DNA of 64,000 nt from NCBI RefSeq assembly GCF_049615385.1, contig NZ_JBMZFL010000013.1; one strand, written 5' to 3'. Below are positions 18,343 to 28,124 of this stretch, in pieces. Both the position numbers and the translations under genes were made by a program. This DNA comes from Aequoribacter sp049615385. Its GTDB lineage: Bacteria; Pseudomonadota; Gammaproteobacteria; Pseudomonadales; Halieaceae. The notes under the pieces are model-generated. The model worked only from the letters and a program-made list of their open reading frames with translations. It was not told the origin of the DNA and searched no databases. The number at the start of each line of letters is the position of its first letter. Position 1 is the stretch's first letter.

Positions 18343-18947
18343 CCACCATCCCTGTAGCGGTAGGTTTTGGCAATCATATTCATGCGCAAATCACCACCGC
18401 CCCGCGCCGTTTCGATGCTGAAATCGTGCAGCGTCACAATGCGAGGCAAGCCAGCCATCGACGAGACGAAACTACCCAAATCGTGATAGGAGCCCGTGGC
18501 GACAATCGCGATAGGTAGCTCGACGTAAAATTCATCGGCGCGTTCATCTTGTAAATCGATGCTGGCAATTTCTAAACCGTTAGCCAAGCCTTTATTGGTG
18601 ATGTCTTCAAGCAAACCAGGTACCTCAGTGTCACTGGGTAATTGACTCACAAGCGCACCAAATGAATCTTCCATTTCTAACATCTGACGCTTGTACGCAT
18701 CTAAATTTGCCGCTTTGAAGGCCTTGTCTTCAAAATCTTTCTTGGTGTCTAGCTCTTTCTGCTCCGCGCGAGCCAAATCTTGCTGTAGCCCTTTAACATG
18801 ATAGTTGTACCCAACAAAAAGTACTGCCGCAAAGACCAAGACCCACAACAACACTAGAATGGGCAGAGGCCAAGAGCCAATATTATCTGGGTCAAGATCG
18901 CTGACATCGAACTCTTTTAAACTACGTAAAGTATCTTCAATGGCCAT
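18339..18947 (-). CDS. pilO: Type IV pilus inner-membrane protein
   Basis: PilO is a bitopic inner-membrane protein of the pilus alignment complex. The 202-residue protein has a cytoplasmic tail, one membrane helix (about 28-47, LPILVLLWVLVFAAVLFVGY), a coiled-coil stretch rich in Lys/Glu (about 50-95) and a periplasmic ferredoxin-like domain. ATG at 18947 overlaps the pilN stop (TAATG), implying coupled translation. Confidence 0.93.
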   Translation of the reverse strand: MAIEDTLRSLKEFDVSDLDPDNIGSWPLPILVLLWVLVFAAVLFVGYNYHVKGLQQDLARAEQKELDTKKDFEDKAFKAANLDAYKRQMLEMEDSFGALVSQLPSDTEVPGLLEDITNKGLANGLEIASIDLQDERADEFYVELPIAIVATGSYHDLGSFVSSMAGLPRIVTLHDFSIETARGGGDLRMNMIAKTYRYRDGG

Positions 18948-19504
18948 TATCGCGCACCCTCGCCATCCGGCTGGATTTTCACAGACAAATTAAAGGTGGT
19001 CGCTTGCGGACCAAACTCAGGAGCGGCTCTCACCGAATCGAGATTCGGCGACGAAAACCAATCGGAAGCCTCCAGGTTTCGCATTAAACTCGACACTCGG
19101 TTGTTCGATTCAGCAACGCCGCGGATACTGATAACACCGTCAACAGACTGCAGACTGGTGTAATAAACACCGTCGGGCACCGTGCGAACTAACTGGTCCA
19201 TGACCCGAACAATAATGGGGCGATTGCCCTGCAAGTCCTGAATCACTCGCATGCGATCAAGCAACTGGGTACGCCTTTTTTGCAAATCACGGATTTCAGC
19301 CACCTGGGCGTTCAGCACCGTAATTTCATTTGCGATATAGTCGTTACGCCGCTTCTGGGCGTCAATTTTACCGCTGATCACAAAATCCACCGCGATCAAC
19401 AGCGCAATGGCAATTAGAGCAACCAGCGCCGACACCAAGTAGAACTCTCGCTTTTTTTGCTCGCGGAGCTCTTCGCGCCAAGGCAGTAGGTTAATATTCG
19501 CCAT
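18947..19504 (-). CDS. pilN: Type IV pilus inner-membrane protein
   Basis: PilN pairs with PilO and contacts cytoplasmic PilM through its N-terminus. The first residues MANINLLPWREELREQKKREF contain the conserved PilM-binding INLLPWR motif. One membrane helix follows (about 24-44), then a coiled coil and a periplasmic domain; total 185 residues. The ATG overlaps the pilM stop (TGATG). Confidence 0.95.
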   Translation of the reverse strand: MANINLLPWREELREQKKREFYLVSALVALIAIALLIAVDFVISGKIDAQKRRNDYIANEITVLNAQVAEIRDLQKRRTQLLDRMRVIQDLQGNRPIIVRVMDQLVRTVPDGVYYTSLQSVDGVISIRGVAESNNRVSSLMRNLEASDWFSSPNLDSVRAAPEFGPQATTFNLSVKIQPDGEGAR

Positions 19505-20568
19505 CAGTCGAAACTCCTCATGGCTAAACCGCAGGCAATCATCATCGCCGGGGCATCACCCGCCAAGGCTACCGCATCTACCTTTGATGAAATGGACATT
19601 TCAGCAAAAGGATTCGCAACCGTCGCAGGGGTTCCCAATTTGTCCTGTACCAGGGTATCGAGGCCCTGCATAGACGCCACACCACCCGCTAAAATGATGT
19701 AATCCACATCGTTGTACTGACTGGACGAAAAGAAGAACTGCAAAGAGCGAGCGACCTGCTGAACCACAGCGTCTTTGAAGGGCTCAAGCACTTCGGGCTC
19801 ATAATCGTCGGGCAATCCGCCTTGTTTCTTGGCTAAACCTGCTTCTTCTAGCGGCAAGCCGTAGCGGCGCATAATTTCATCGGTGAGTTGCTTACCACCA
19901 AATAACTGCTCACGGGTGTATATTGTTTGGCCTTGATGCAAAACGCTTAATGTGGTCATCGTCGCACCAATATCAACAACGGCAACCGTATTGTCCGGCT
20001 CCAAATCTAATTGGTGCTCGATCAGCGTAAACGCTCGCTCCATCGCATAGGCTTCGACATCAACGATTTTGGCCTCTAGACCCGCTTCTTCAATTGCCTC
20101 AACCCGAGCCTCGATGGTTTCACGTCGACATGCCGCAATTAAAACGCTGTCGTAGTTTTCGGTATCCAGCGACGGACCTTGGACCTCGAAATCAATCGCG
20201 ACTTCTTCGAGCGGATAGGGAATGTACTGGTCAGCCTCTACCGCGAGCTGAGCCTCCATCGCGTCGTCGTTTAAACCTTCTGGCATATCAACCAGCTTGG
20301 TGATCACGCTGGATCCGGCCACTGCTGCCGACACAAACTTAACCTTAGTTTTCGACTGGTTGACGACTTGCGTGACAGCTTTGGCGACGCCAGCGATATC
20401 GTTGACATTTTTCTCGATAACGGCGTCTACGGGCAGGGATGCCACGCCGTAGCTTTCGACGCGATACCGCTCGCCGCTGCGACTCAACTCCAAGAGCTTC
20501 ACAGTCGTCGAGCTAATGTCTAACCCCAACACCGTGATCTTGGGTTTTTTACCGAACAAATATAGCAA
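19504..20568 (-). CDS. pilM: Type IV pilus actin-like ATPase
   Basis: PilM is a cytoplasmic actin-fold protein that binds the PilN tail. The 354-residue sequence contains VLGLDISSTTVKLLELS (nucleotide-binding phosphate 1 loop), VAVVDIGATMTTLSVL (phosphate 2 loop) and ILAGGVASMQGL (adenosine loop). The start is TTG at 20568, supported by GAGG 6 bases upstream and the family N-terminus. It opens the pilMNOPQ operon, divergent from mrcA. Confidence 0.95.
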   Translation of the reverse strand: MLYLFGKKPKITVLGLDISSTTVKLLELSRSGERYRVESYGVASLPVDAVIEKNVNDIAGVAKAVTQVVNQSKTKVKFVSAAVAGSSVITKLVDMPEGLNDDAMEAQLAVEADQYIPYPLEEVAIDFEVQGPSLDTENYDSVLIAACRRETIEARVEAIEEAGLEAKIVDVEAYAMERAFTLIEHQLDLEPDNTVAVVDIGATMTTLSVLHQGQTIYTREQLFGGKQLTDEIMRRYGLPLEEAGLAKKQGGLPDDYEPEVLEPFKDAVVQQVARSLQFFFSSSQYNDVDYIILAGGVASMQGLDTLVQDKLGTPATVANPFAEMSISSKVDAVALAGDAPAMMIACGLAMRSFD

Positions 20569-20670
20569 CTAGCGCCTCACCATCTTGCAGATATGCTAAT
20601 GTGTCATATTACTTCACATTACCACAAAGATATAGAGTTGTTGGACTCGCATGCAAGCATCATTAGCGCC

Positions 20671-20676
20671 TATAAT
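20671..20676 (+). promoter_or_regulatory. Probable -10 box for mrcA
   Basis: A perfect TATAAT lies 33 bases before the GTG at 20710. The best TTGGAC upstream (20641) is 24 bases away, too far for a standard -35. If used, the transcript begins near 20683, which rules out the longer frame beginning at 20593. Confidence 0.4.
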
Positions 20677-20709
20677 TCAACTTATGCCCTACCTAACCAT
20701 CAAATTGCT

Positions 20710-23109
20710 GTGACTAAGTCTTTCCCTCGCTGGGTATATGCCTTAATCGCGCTTGCCGCTATGGCAGCATGCGGCGTTGTTTGGGGTCTCGCTGGACTCT
20801 ATCTGTATCTGAGTCCGGGCCTGCCGGCACCCGAAACCTTGAAAGAAGTTAAGCTTCAAACCCCAATGAAAGTCTACAGTAGCGATGGCCAGCTAATCGC
20901 ACAATTCGGAGAGCAAAAGCGCACGCCTCTCACCTTCAATGAAATTCCAGAGCCTTTCATTCAAGCTCTTCTCGCCGCTGAGGACGACAACTTTTTTAAC
21001 CACGGCGGCATTGATTTTATGGGCCTTGCGCGCGCCATGTCACAGCTTGTCGTCAGCGGCTCCATTGTCAGTGGCGGCAGCACGCTAACCATGCAGGTGG
21101 CGCGAAACTATTTTTTGACGCTGGACCAAACCTTTATTCGCAAGTTCAACGAAATCTTACTAGCGATCGAAATCGAACGGGCGCTGAGCAAACAAGAGAT
21201 TTTTGAGCTGTACTTTAATCGCGTATTTCTCGGACATCGGGCTTACGGTTTTGAAGCCGCATCCGAAGTGTATTACGGGCGATCGATCAAGGAGCTTAGC
21301 TTGTCGCAATGGGCGCTGTTAGCAGGCATACCAAAAGCGCCCTCTCGCGACAACCCGGTTTCCGACCCACAAGCAGCGAAAGATCGACGCAATTGGATTC
21401 TAGGCCGCATGGTGAAACTCGGCTATATCACAAGCACTGAAGCCGAAGCCGCAAAGCAAGAACCGGTTCTCGCGTCGTTACATGGCGGGCAAGTCGAACT
21501 CAGGGCGGATTACGTCGCCGAATTGGTCCGCGCCGAAATGCTCGAGCGCTTCGGCAATAGTGCCTACACCGATGGTTATGTCGTCACCACCACGATAGAC
21601 GGCAATTTGCAGGCCACAGCGCGACGGGCGGTGATTAATGGGCTGCAGGAGTATGACCGACGCCATGGCTATCGCGGCGCCGAAGCCAAACTCCCCGGCG
21701 ATCCAATGATCAATAAAACCGAGTGGCAAGAAGCGCTAAACCAACGTCCGACCATCGCCGATATGCAGGCCGCGGCGGTAATAGAAGTAAACGAACGCGA
21801 CATAAACGCGATGCTCAGCAGCGGACAGACGGTCCAGATAACCTGGCAGAACGGCTTACAACAAGCCAATCCATACATCAACGAGGACCTATTCGGACGC
21901 AGTCCCACCAACGCGTCGGACGTGGTTGCCGTAGGCGATGTCATACGCATCCGCGAGAAAATTAACGGCGACTTCGAACTTACCCAGCTGCCAGCCGCTC
22001 AGGCCGCCCTTGTTTCACTTGAAGCCAAAACAGGTCGAATTTTGAGTCTCGTCGGCGGCATTGGGTTCAGCAAAAGCAAATTCAACCGCGCCACACAGGC
22101 CAAACGTCAGCCCGGCTCCAGCTTCAAACCATTCATTTACGCAGCGGCCTTAGACGCGGGCATGACCGCCGCAAGCCTCGTCAATGACGCCCCACTTGTC
22201 TTTAAAGATGCATCACTGGAGGGCGTGTGGCGCCCCGAAAACGATGGCGGAAAGTTTTACGGACCCACTCGCTTGCGGTGGGCTCTGACAAAATCGCGCA
22301 ACCTAGTGTCTATTCGGATACTCGAAAAAATGGGCGTACGCAACATGCTGAAATACGCATCAACGCTGGGGTTTAGCACCGACGAGTTCGCGCCCGATTT
22401 ATCGCTTGCTTTGGGTACACACGCCATGACTCCAGTCGAAATCGCCAAAGCCTATGCCCTACTCGCTAACGGAGGTTTTTTAATCGAGCATTTTATTATC
22501 GAAAGAATCGAGTCGGCCACTGGGGAACTATTGTTCGAAGCCAATCCAGCACAAGCATGTGACCCCTGTAAAATGAGCGAGGAAGTGTCGATGGCCGATG
22601 TTTTAGCCGGCAATATTGAAACGCCACAAGCCCCCAGGGTTATGGACGAACGCATTCACTTCATTTTAGACAGCATGCTAAAAGACGTTGTAAAGCTGGG
22701 GACTGGTCGCGCAGCTCTAAGCCTAAAACGCAATGACCTTGCGGGAAAAACAGGCACCACCAATGGACCCAGAGACGCGTGGTTTTCAGGCTACAACCCG
22801 AACATCGTGACAACAACATGGGTTGGCTTTGATGATTTTTCAGAACTGGGCTCAAGAGAATTTGGCGGTACCGCGGCACTTCCCATTTGGATTGACTTTA
22901 TGCGTGAAGCCCTGAAAGGACAACCTGAAACTGATCGCCAAATTCCTCCGGGTATCGTCAGAGCGACGATCGACAGCGAGACCGGCTTACTGGCTCGATC
23001 CGGAAAGAAGAACACCTTAGAGGAATATTTTCGAGCAGAGCTAGCGCCAAAACGCTATGCTGACGAAGCACAAACCGAAAGCCAAGATCTGTTATTGGAT
23101 GTATTCTAA
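20710..23109 (+). CDS. mrcA: Class A penicillin-binding protein 1a
   Basis: A bifunctional peptidoglycan synthase, also called PonA. One membrane helix near the N-terminus (about residues 8-35) is followed by the GT51 glycosyltransferase domain with EDDNFFNHGGIDFMGLARA and GGSTLTMQVARNYF. An OB-like insert comes next, then the transpeptidase domain with SSFK (serine nucleophile), SRN and KTGT motifs. The GTG start at 20710 gives VTKSFPRWVYALIALAA, a normal cytoplasmic tail, and 799 residues. The in-frame ATG at 20593 would add 39 residues without hydrophobic or family-like character. Divergent from pilM, as in Pseudomonas. Confidence 0.93.
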   Translation: MTKSFPRWVYALIALAAMAACGVVWGLAGLYLYLSPGLPAPETLKEVKLQTPMKVYSSDGQLIAQFGEQKRTPLTFNEIPEPFIQALLAAEDDNFFNHGGIDFMGLARAMSQLVVSGSIVSGGSTLTMQVARNYFLTLDQTFIRKFNEILLAIEIERALSKQEIFELYFNRVFLGHRAYGFEAASEVYYGRSIKELSLSQWALLAGIPKAPSRDNPVSDPQAAKDRRNWILGRMVKLGYITSTEAEAAKQEPVLASLHGGQVELRADYVAELVRAEMLERFGNSAYTDGYVVTTTIDGNLQATARRAVINGLQEYDRRHGYRGAEAKLPGDPMINKTEWQEALNQRPTIADMQAAAVIEVNERDINAMLSSGQTVQITWQNGLQQANPYINEDLFGRSPTNASDVVAVGDVIRIREKINGDFELTQLPAAQAALVSLEAKTGRILSLVGGIGFSKSKFNRATQAKRQPGSSFKPFIYAAALDAGMTAASLVNDAPLVFKDASLEGVWRPENDGGKFYGPTRLRWALTKSRNLVSIRILEKMGVRNMLKYASTLGFSTDEFAPDLSLALGTHAMTPVEIAKAYALLANGGFLIEHFIIERIESATGELLFEANPAQACDPCKMSEEVSMADVLAGNIETPQAPRVMDERIHFILDSMLKDVVKLGTGRAALSLKRNDLAGKTGTTNGPRDAWFSGYNPNIVTTTWVGFDDFSELGSREFGGTAALPIWIDFMREALKGQPETDRQIPPGIVRATIDSETGLLARSGKKNTLEEYFRAELAPKRYADEAQTESQDLLLDVF

Positions 23110-23163
23110 ATCACACCTGAGAAGCGCCCGCTCCTACCAACAACGTGACATCTTTTGCCCCAC

Positions 23164-23194
23164 AAATAAAAACGCCGCGCTTGAGCGCGGCGTT
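23164..23194 (-). terminator. Rho-independent terminator of rpmE
   Basis: A 10-bp perfect stem (23171-23180 with 23185-23194, TTGA loop) is followed on the minus strand by a T-rich run. It lies just after the rpmE stop. The plus side lacks a T-run, so it would stop mrcA transcripts poorly. Confidence 0.85.
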
Positions 23195-23212
23195 TCAGAA
23201 TTAGTTCTACGC

Positions 23213-23428
23213 TTATTTCGCAGCGCCACGGCTACCAAAGCGGCGCTTGAAGCGATCGACACGACCACCGCTATCAACGATTTTCTGTTTGCCGGTGTAA
23301 AAAGGGTGACACTGCGAACACACATCGACGTGAAAGTCTTCACCGATGGTTGAGCGAGTCTGGATGGTATTACCGCAGCTGCAAGTCGCTGTAACTGCAA
23401 CATATTTTGGATGGATATCCGCTTTCAT
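23213..23428 (-). CDS. rpmE: Ribosomal protein bL31, zinc-binding form
   Basis: The 71-residue protein starts MKADIHPKYVAVTATCSCG, the standard bL31 N-terminus. Cys16, Cys18, Cys37 and Cys40 are all present, so this is the zinc-containing (C+) paralogue and not the zinc-free YkgM type. The start at 23428 is chosen by family length; a longer frame adds 35 residues of upstream leader. It has its own promoter and terminator and is divergent from priA. Confidence 0.97.
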   Translation of the reverse strand: MKADIHPKYVAVTATCSCGNTIQTRSTIGEDFHVDVCSQCHPFYTGKQKIVDSGGRVDRFKRRFGSRGAAK

Positions 23429-23512
23429 GCTATTTCTCCGTTGGGCACCACCGCCACCTCGTCGTTGCAAGGCACCGCAGTGCATGGCACTGATGTTGTC
23501 AAAAGGGCGCGT

Positions 23513-23540
23513 ATTGTACCCTAGATTTAACAATAAGCAA
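23513..23540 (-). promoter_or_regulatory. Likely sigma-70 promoter of rpmE
   Basis: On the minus strand TTGCTT (complement of 23535-23540) and TACAAT (complement of 23513-23518) are spaced by 16 bases. Transcription would start near 23506, leaving a leader of about 78 bases, long enough for ribosomal-protein-type leader control, although I see no strong structure. Confidence 0.55.
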
Positions 23541-23593
23541 GCGACTGCTTTTGTCTGCTACACTAGCCACTCTTAAGCCAATATTTACAGCGC

Positions 23594-25786
23594 ATGCCGA
23601 TACTGAGAATCGCAGTGGCCAAGCCCTTGCGAACAACCTTTGATTATCTACCGCCATTGGACTGCGACGACGCCAGCATTGCTAAGCTGCAGGCAGGCAC
23701 CAGGGTAGAGGTACCTTTCGGTAGAGCGCAGTTAGTGGGAATCTTGGTCAGTCGCGCACCGGAATCAGAGGTTAACCAAACCAAGCTTAAGCGAGCAACA
23801 CGGATTATCGATCCAATCAGCTTGCTACCAAAACCATTATTTGAGCTGTGCCTTTGGGCGTCACAATACTATGCACATCCAATTGGCGAAGTCCTGACGC
23901 TGGCTTTCCCGCCGCTATTACGCAAGGGTGTGGAGACCAACGCACCGCATAATGCCATCAAACTGACCCCAGAGGGACACCTTGCACCACAGGGAATCCT
24001 CAGAAGCCCAAAGCAAGCGGCCCTGATAGAACGCCTGCAAAGCCACGAAGCCACCCGCAGCGCACTCAAAGCCGAGGGTTTTAGTAGCGGCATCATAAAA
24101 GCTCTGATCGATAAGGGGTTGGCAATGCCCTGCCGCATTGAAGACACCGAATTCAGTCCAAGCGAGAGCGGCCCGCAACCGACGCTTAATTCCCAACAGC
24201 AGTTCGCAGTAGCCCAGCTTTCGCAACAAACCGGATTCAAAGCCTCTTTGCTGTATGGCATAACAGGTAGCGGTAAAACCGAGGTCTACTTGCAAACCAT
24301 TGCCAACACCATAGCCTCGGGCGCACAAGCGATGGTGCTGGTGCCAGAAATTGCGTTAACACCACAAACCGCTGCGCGCTTTCAAGGCCGATTCGGCGCT
24401 ACGGTTGGCGTGCTACATTCAGGCCTGACGGAGACTCAGCGTGCGCGCGAGTGGGAGCGAGCTCGGACGGGCAAGTTACAGGTACTACTCGGCACGCGAT
24501 CTGCGCTATTCACGCCCTTTCAAAAACTGGGCCTGATTGTGGTCGACGAGGAACACGACTCGGCGTACAAACAACAAGATGGATTTCGTTATCACGCACG
24601 TGATCTCGCCGTCAAACGAGCACAAATCGAACAGTGCCCAATTGTACTGGGCAGTGCCACACCATCACTCGAAACCATCAGCAACGTTAACATCGGGCGA
24701 TTTGAGCAATACACCCTCAGCACACGCGCTAAAGCCGCCAGCCTGCCCAGTTGGCAGATCATTGATGTACGCCAACAAAGGCTAGAAGCAGGCTTGTCTC
24801 AAACCTTACTAGATGCCTGCCATGACACCTTGGGCAAAGGCGAACAAGCACTGCTCTTCTTGAACCGACGGGGTTTCGCACACACGCTCCTGTGCCATGA
24901 TTGTGGCTGGGTAGCGGAATGCGACAATTGCGACAGCCGAATGGTAATCCACAAGCGCCACAATCGCCTTCGCTGCCACCACTGTCAGGCACAAAAGCCG
25001 CTACCCAAAACCTGCCCTAGTTGCCACAGCAGTCATTGGCAGGGCGTGGGGTATGGCACAGAGCGCGCAGAACTGGCCCTGCAAAGTTTATTCCCGCACA
25101 CGCCCATTCATCGTATCGATAGCGATACCGTGGGTTCAGCTTCACAGCTCGACCACATTCTGGACGCCATCAACGCGAATCAAACCGGCTGCTTAATTTT
25201 GGGCACCCAAATGCTCGCCAAGGGCCATGACCTAGCTAAAGTGACACTGGTAGGAATTGTCGACACTGACGCCCTATTATTCAGCTCTGACTTCCGTGCC
25301 GAAGAGCGCCTAGGTCAACTCTTGACCCAAGTTTCTGGTCGATCGGGCCGCGGCGACAGCCCGGGTACAGTCATGCTTCAAACCCATCATCCCGATGCCG
25401 AAATATTCCACCAGGTGATCCATCAAGATTATATGGAGACTGCAAGCTCTTTACTGCATGCCCGACATCAAACCGGGCTGCCGCCTTTTGGCCAAATTGT
25501 GATGGTGCACGCTGACAGTAAAGATCCCAGCGAGGCGGAGCGTTTCCTGAACTCAGCACGTCATACCTTAACCTCGAGCCTGCCGAAGAATCATGTACTC
25601 ATTGGCCCGCTCCCAGCCCCCCTATCAAAACGTGCAGGTAAGTTTCGATATCAACTGACCTGGCTGGCGCCGCACGAGAAGAATTTGCATCGATTTGTTC
25701 ATGTTATTGCCGATACTCTGACGCGACTGCCGCATAAGAGCGAGCTGTCTTGGGCCATTGATATCGACCCACATGACTTTTTGTAG
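23594..25786 (+). CDS. priA: Primosomal protein N', replication restart helicase
   Basis: PriA recognises stalled forks and loads the replisome. The 730-residue protein has the N-terminal 3' DNA-end-binding domain (about 1-105), a winged-helix region, and superfamily 2 helicase motifs: GITGSGKTEVYL (Walker A), VVDEEHDSAYKQQD (DEEH box) and LGSATPSLE. The zinc-binding insertion shows CHDCGWVAECDNC and CHHCQAQKPLPKTCPSC. The C-terminal helicase lobe contains ILGTQMLAKGHDL and QVSGRSGRG. Length and order match the family. Confidence 0.97.
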   Translation: MPILRIAVAKPLRTTFDYLPPLDCDDASIAKLQAGTRVEVPFGRAQLVGILVSRAPESEVNQTKLKRATRIIDPISLLPKPLFELCLWASQYYAHPIGEVLTLAFPPLLRKGVETNAPHNAIKLTPEGHLAPQGILRSPKQAALIERLQSHEATRSALKAEGFSSGIIKALIDKGLAMPCRIEDTEFSPSESGPQPTLNSQQQFAVAQLSQQTGFKASLLYGITGSGKTEVYLQTIANTIASGAQAMVLVPEIALTPQTAARFQGRFGATVGVLHSGLTETQRAREWERARTGKLQVLLGTRSALFTPFQKLGLIVVDEEHDSAYKQQDGFRYHARDLAVKRAQIEQCPIVLGSATPSLETISNVNIGRFEQYTLSTRAKAASLPSWQIIDVRQQRLEAGLSQTLLDACHDTLGKGEQALLFLNRRGFAHTLLCHDCGWVAECDNCDSRMVIHKRHNRLRCHHCQAQKPLPKTCPSCHSSHWQGVGYGTERAELALQSLFPHTPIHRIDSDTVGSASQLDHILDAINANQTGCLILGTQMLAKGHDLAKVTLVGIVDTDALLFSSDFRAEERLGQLLTQVSGRSGRGDSPGTVMLQTHHPDAEIFHQVIHQDYMETASSLLHARHQTGLPPFGQIVMVHADSKDPSEAERFLNSARHTLTSSLPKNHVLIGPLPAPLSKRAGKFRYQLTWLAPHEKNLHRFVHVIADTLTRLPHKSELSWAIDIDPHDFL

Positions 25787-25856
25787 TCGAGGTAGGTCTG
25801 GCCATTGCTTTCGTAAACTTGGATAATACGCCTTTTCTCGGAGCCCTAACAAAATC

Positions 25857-27533
25857 ATGCAAGATCACCTGCAAGGCCTCATCGCTCAGGCACTGAACGC
25901 ACTCGTGGACCAGTCGACACTGCAAAAAGACTCAGTTGGCGCCATTCAAATCGAGCGTACACGCGACCCATCGCACGGTGACTTCGCCAGCAACATCGCC
26001 CTCGCCATGGCAAAAAAAGCGGGTCTTAACCCTCGCCAGCTTGCCGATAAAATTATCGCTGCCCTGCCCGCGGATAAAGCGCTAGACCGTTGCGAAATCG
26101 CCGGCCCCGGCTTTATTAACTTCTTTTTATCAAAATCTGCCAGCACCTCCGTCATTGCCAGCATCTTAGAACAGGGTGCAGCGTTTGGAACCAACTCGTT
26201 GGGCAACAATCAGCGCGTCCAAATCGAGTTTGTCTCGGCCAATCCTACGGGCCCGCTGCATGTGGGGCACGGTCGAGGGGCCGCTGTCGGTGACAGTTTG
26301 TCGCGCCTGCTACAAGCCTGCGGTTACCGAGTAGACCGAGAGTTCTACTATAACGACGCGGGCGCACAAATTGATCACCTAGCGCGCTCCGTACAAGCTC
26401 GCTGCGAGGGCTTGGACCCTAGCTGCCCTGAGTGGCCACAAGACGGCTATCGCGGTGAATACATTATCGATTTAGCGAAGGCCTACCAAGATAAAGCCAT
26501 CATTCAGGCCGAAGACCGTGAGGTAGCAGCCTCGGGCGACATTGGCGATATCGATGCCATTCGAGAATTTGCGGTTGCCTATTTACGCCGCGAGCAAGAT
26601 CTTGACCTAAAGGCTTTTGGCGTCGAATTTGACTGCTACTTTCTAGAATCATCGCTCTACGCTTCCGGTGCCGTGGACGACACCGTCGAACGTTTGCGTG
26701 ACAACGGCTTTACTTACGAAAATGACGGGGCTCTATGGCTGAACACAGAGGACTTTGGCGATGACAAAAACCGCGTCATGCGCAAGCGTGAAGGCGGCTA
26801 TACCTACTTTGTGCCGGATGTTGCCTACCATTTAAACAAATGGAATCGCGGCTACGAAGTCGTGATCAACGAACAAGGCGCAGACCATCATTCGACAGTC
26901 ACTCGGGTGCGCGCAGGCTTGCAGGCCCTCAAAGCCGGCATCCCCGAAGGCTGGCCCGAGTATGTGCTACATCAAATGGTGTTGGTCATGCGCAACGGCG
27001 AAGAGGTCAAACTCTCTAAGCGCGCCGGTAGCTATGTCACGCTGCGCGACCTAGTCGATGAAGTCGGTCGTGATGCCACGCGCTATTTTCTCGTCGCCCG
27101 CGCACCCAGCTCACAGCTGACCTTTGATATTGACCTTGCCTTATCACAAAGCAACGAAAATCCGGTTTACTACATTCAATATGCCCATGCGCGAATCTGC
27201 AGCATGCTCAACAAACTGGCCAACACGCCGAGTCCTAATGTCTCGGATGCGGCACTGGCAGTATTGAGCGAACCACAGGAAGAGGCGCTTATCAAAGAGC
27301 TAGACAAATTCCCTGAGGTGGTAAAACAAGCCGGGCAACAGCGCGCGCCTCACTTGATCGCCAATTTCCTGAAAGATTTAGCGGCAGCCTTCCATACTTT
27401 TTATAACGCTCACAAAGTGCTGGTTGATGACGCCACTACACAAGAAGCTCGCGTCGCCCTGTGTTTGGCAACCCAACAAGTGTTACAAAATGGCTTAGAT
27501 ATCTTGGGCGTCAGCGCACCGGAGTCAATGTAA
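25857..27533 (+). CDS. argS: Arginyl-tRNA synthetase
   Basis: Class I synthetase of 558 residues. The N-terminal ADD1-like domain includes DPSHGDFASNIALAMAK. The catalytic site shows the HIGH equivalent HVGHGRG (about residue 138) and the KMSKS equivalent KLSKR in EEVKLSKRAGSYVT. The C-terminal anticodon-binding domain has the typical NPVYYIQYAHARICSM entry and ends near LDILGVSAPESM. A possible promoter TGGCCA-17-GATAAT (25799-25827) lies upstream. The next gene starts immediately at the stop. Confidence 0.97.
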   Translation: MQDHLQGLIAQALNALVDQSTLQKDSVGAIQIERTRDPSHGDFASNIALAMAKKAGLNPRQLADKIIAALPADKALDRCEIAGPGFINFFLSKSASTSVIASILEQGAAFGTNSLGNNQRVQIEFVSANPTGPLHVGHGRGAAVGDSLSRLLQACGYRVDREFYYNDAGAQIDHLARSVQARCEGLDPSCPEWPQDGYRGEYIIDLAKAYQDKAIIQAEDREVAASGDIGDIDAIREFAVAYLRREQDLDLKAFGVEFDCYFLESSLYASGAVDDTVERLRDNGFTYENDGALWLNTEDFGDDKNRVMRKREGGYTYFVPDVAYHLNKWNRGYEVVINEQGADHHSTVTRVRAGLQALKAGIPEGWPEYVLHQMVLVMRNGEEVKLSKRAGSYVTLRDLVDEVGRDATRYFLVARAPSSQLTFDIDLALSQSNENPVYYIQYAHARICSMLNKLANTPSPNVSDAALAVLSEPQEEALIKELDKFPEVVKQAGQQRAPHLIANFLKDLAAAFHTFYNAHKVLVDDATTQEARVALCLATQQVLQNGLDILGVSAPESM

Positions 27534-28076
27534 GTGTCGAGACCACAGGCGCGAAGGGCTAATCAAGCACCGAAGCCAGCGGGCAAACCCGCGTGGGCAG
27601 TCTTCCTGTCCGGCTTGGTGACGGGTAGTATTGCGACGCTTGTTGCTCAAAATCTCGACTACGGCGCTCTGTTACAATCGCAGGATCAAGAGACCGCCAG
27701 CAGCGCTCAAGAGCAGCAAAAGCCGAGCCCGAAATTTGAATTTTACACGGTACTGCCCGAGCAAAACTTGAGTAGACCCGCATCTAAGGTAGAGAGTTCG
27801 AAACAAACAAGTAGCCACACCGACAGCAACACTCGGACGAATTACTTCATTGTGCAAGCGGGCTCGTTTCGCAACGAGGCCGATGCAGATCAACGCCGTG
27901 CAGAACTGATTCTGCTTGGGCTGGATCCCAAAATCGATCAGGTGACCAATCAAGCGGGGCGCTGGCACCGAGTGTTTGTCGGACCACTGAGCGAACGCAG
28001 TGAGGCGGAACGCATTAAAGCCCTAACCGCTAGCCAAAATATCGAAACCTTGATTTTAAGCCGAAAAGCCAACTAA
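27534..28076 (+). CDS. SPOR domain membrane protein, FtsN-like
   Basis: A 180-residue bitopic protein: short basic cytoplasmic tail, one membrane helix (about 20-40, WAVFLSGLVTGSIATLVA), a low-complexity Gln/Ser linker (50-100), and a C-terminal SPOR domain (about 103-178, YFIVQAGSFRNEADADQRRAEL) that binds denuded glycan strands at septa. It occupies the position between argS and hslV where the Pseudomonas FtsN-like gene sits. GTG start at 27534 directly follows the argS stop. It probably acts in cell division, but is shorter than Escherichia coli FtsN. Confidence 0.85.
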   Translation: MSRPQARRANQAPKPAGKPAWAVFLSGLVTGSIATLVAQNLDYGALLQSQDQETASSAQEQQKPSPKFEFYTVLPEQNLSRPASKVESSKQTSSHTDSNTRTNYFIVQAGSFRNEADADQRRAELILLGLDPKIDQVTNQAGRWHRVFVGPLSERSEAERIKALTASQNIETLILSRKAN

Positions 28077-28124
28077 GCCTTGAATTTTCAGGGTCTGGCC
28101 ACACATCCACCTAAGAGGTGATCT

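Noticed and set aside
20593..20709. A 39-residue N-terminal extension of PBP1a
   Set aside because: The extension is hydrophilic and unlike the family, and a TATAAT at 20671 would place transcription start after its ATG.
23057..23353. A 98-codon plus-strand frame running from the end of mrcA across rpmE
   Set aside because: It reads through the rpmE terminator stem and is antisense to bL31, which has perfect family features.
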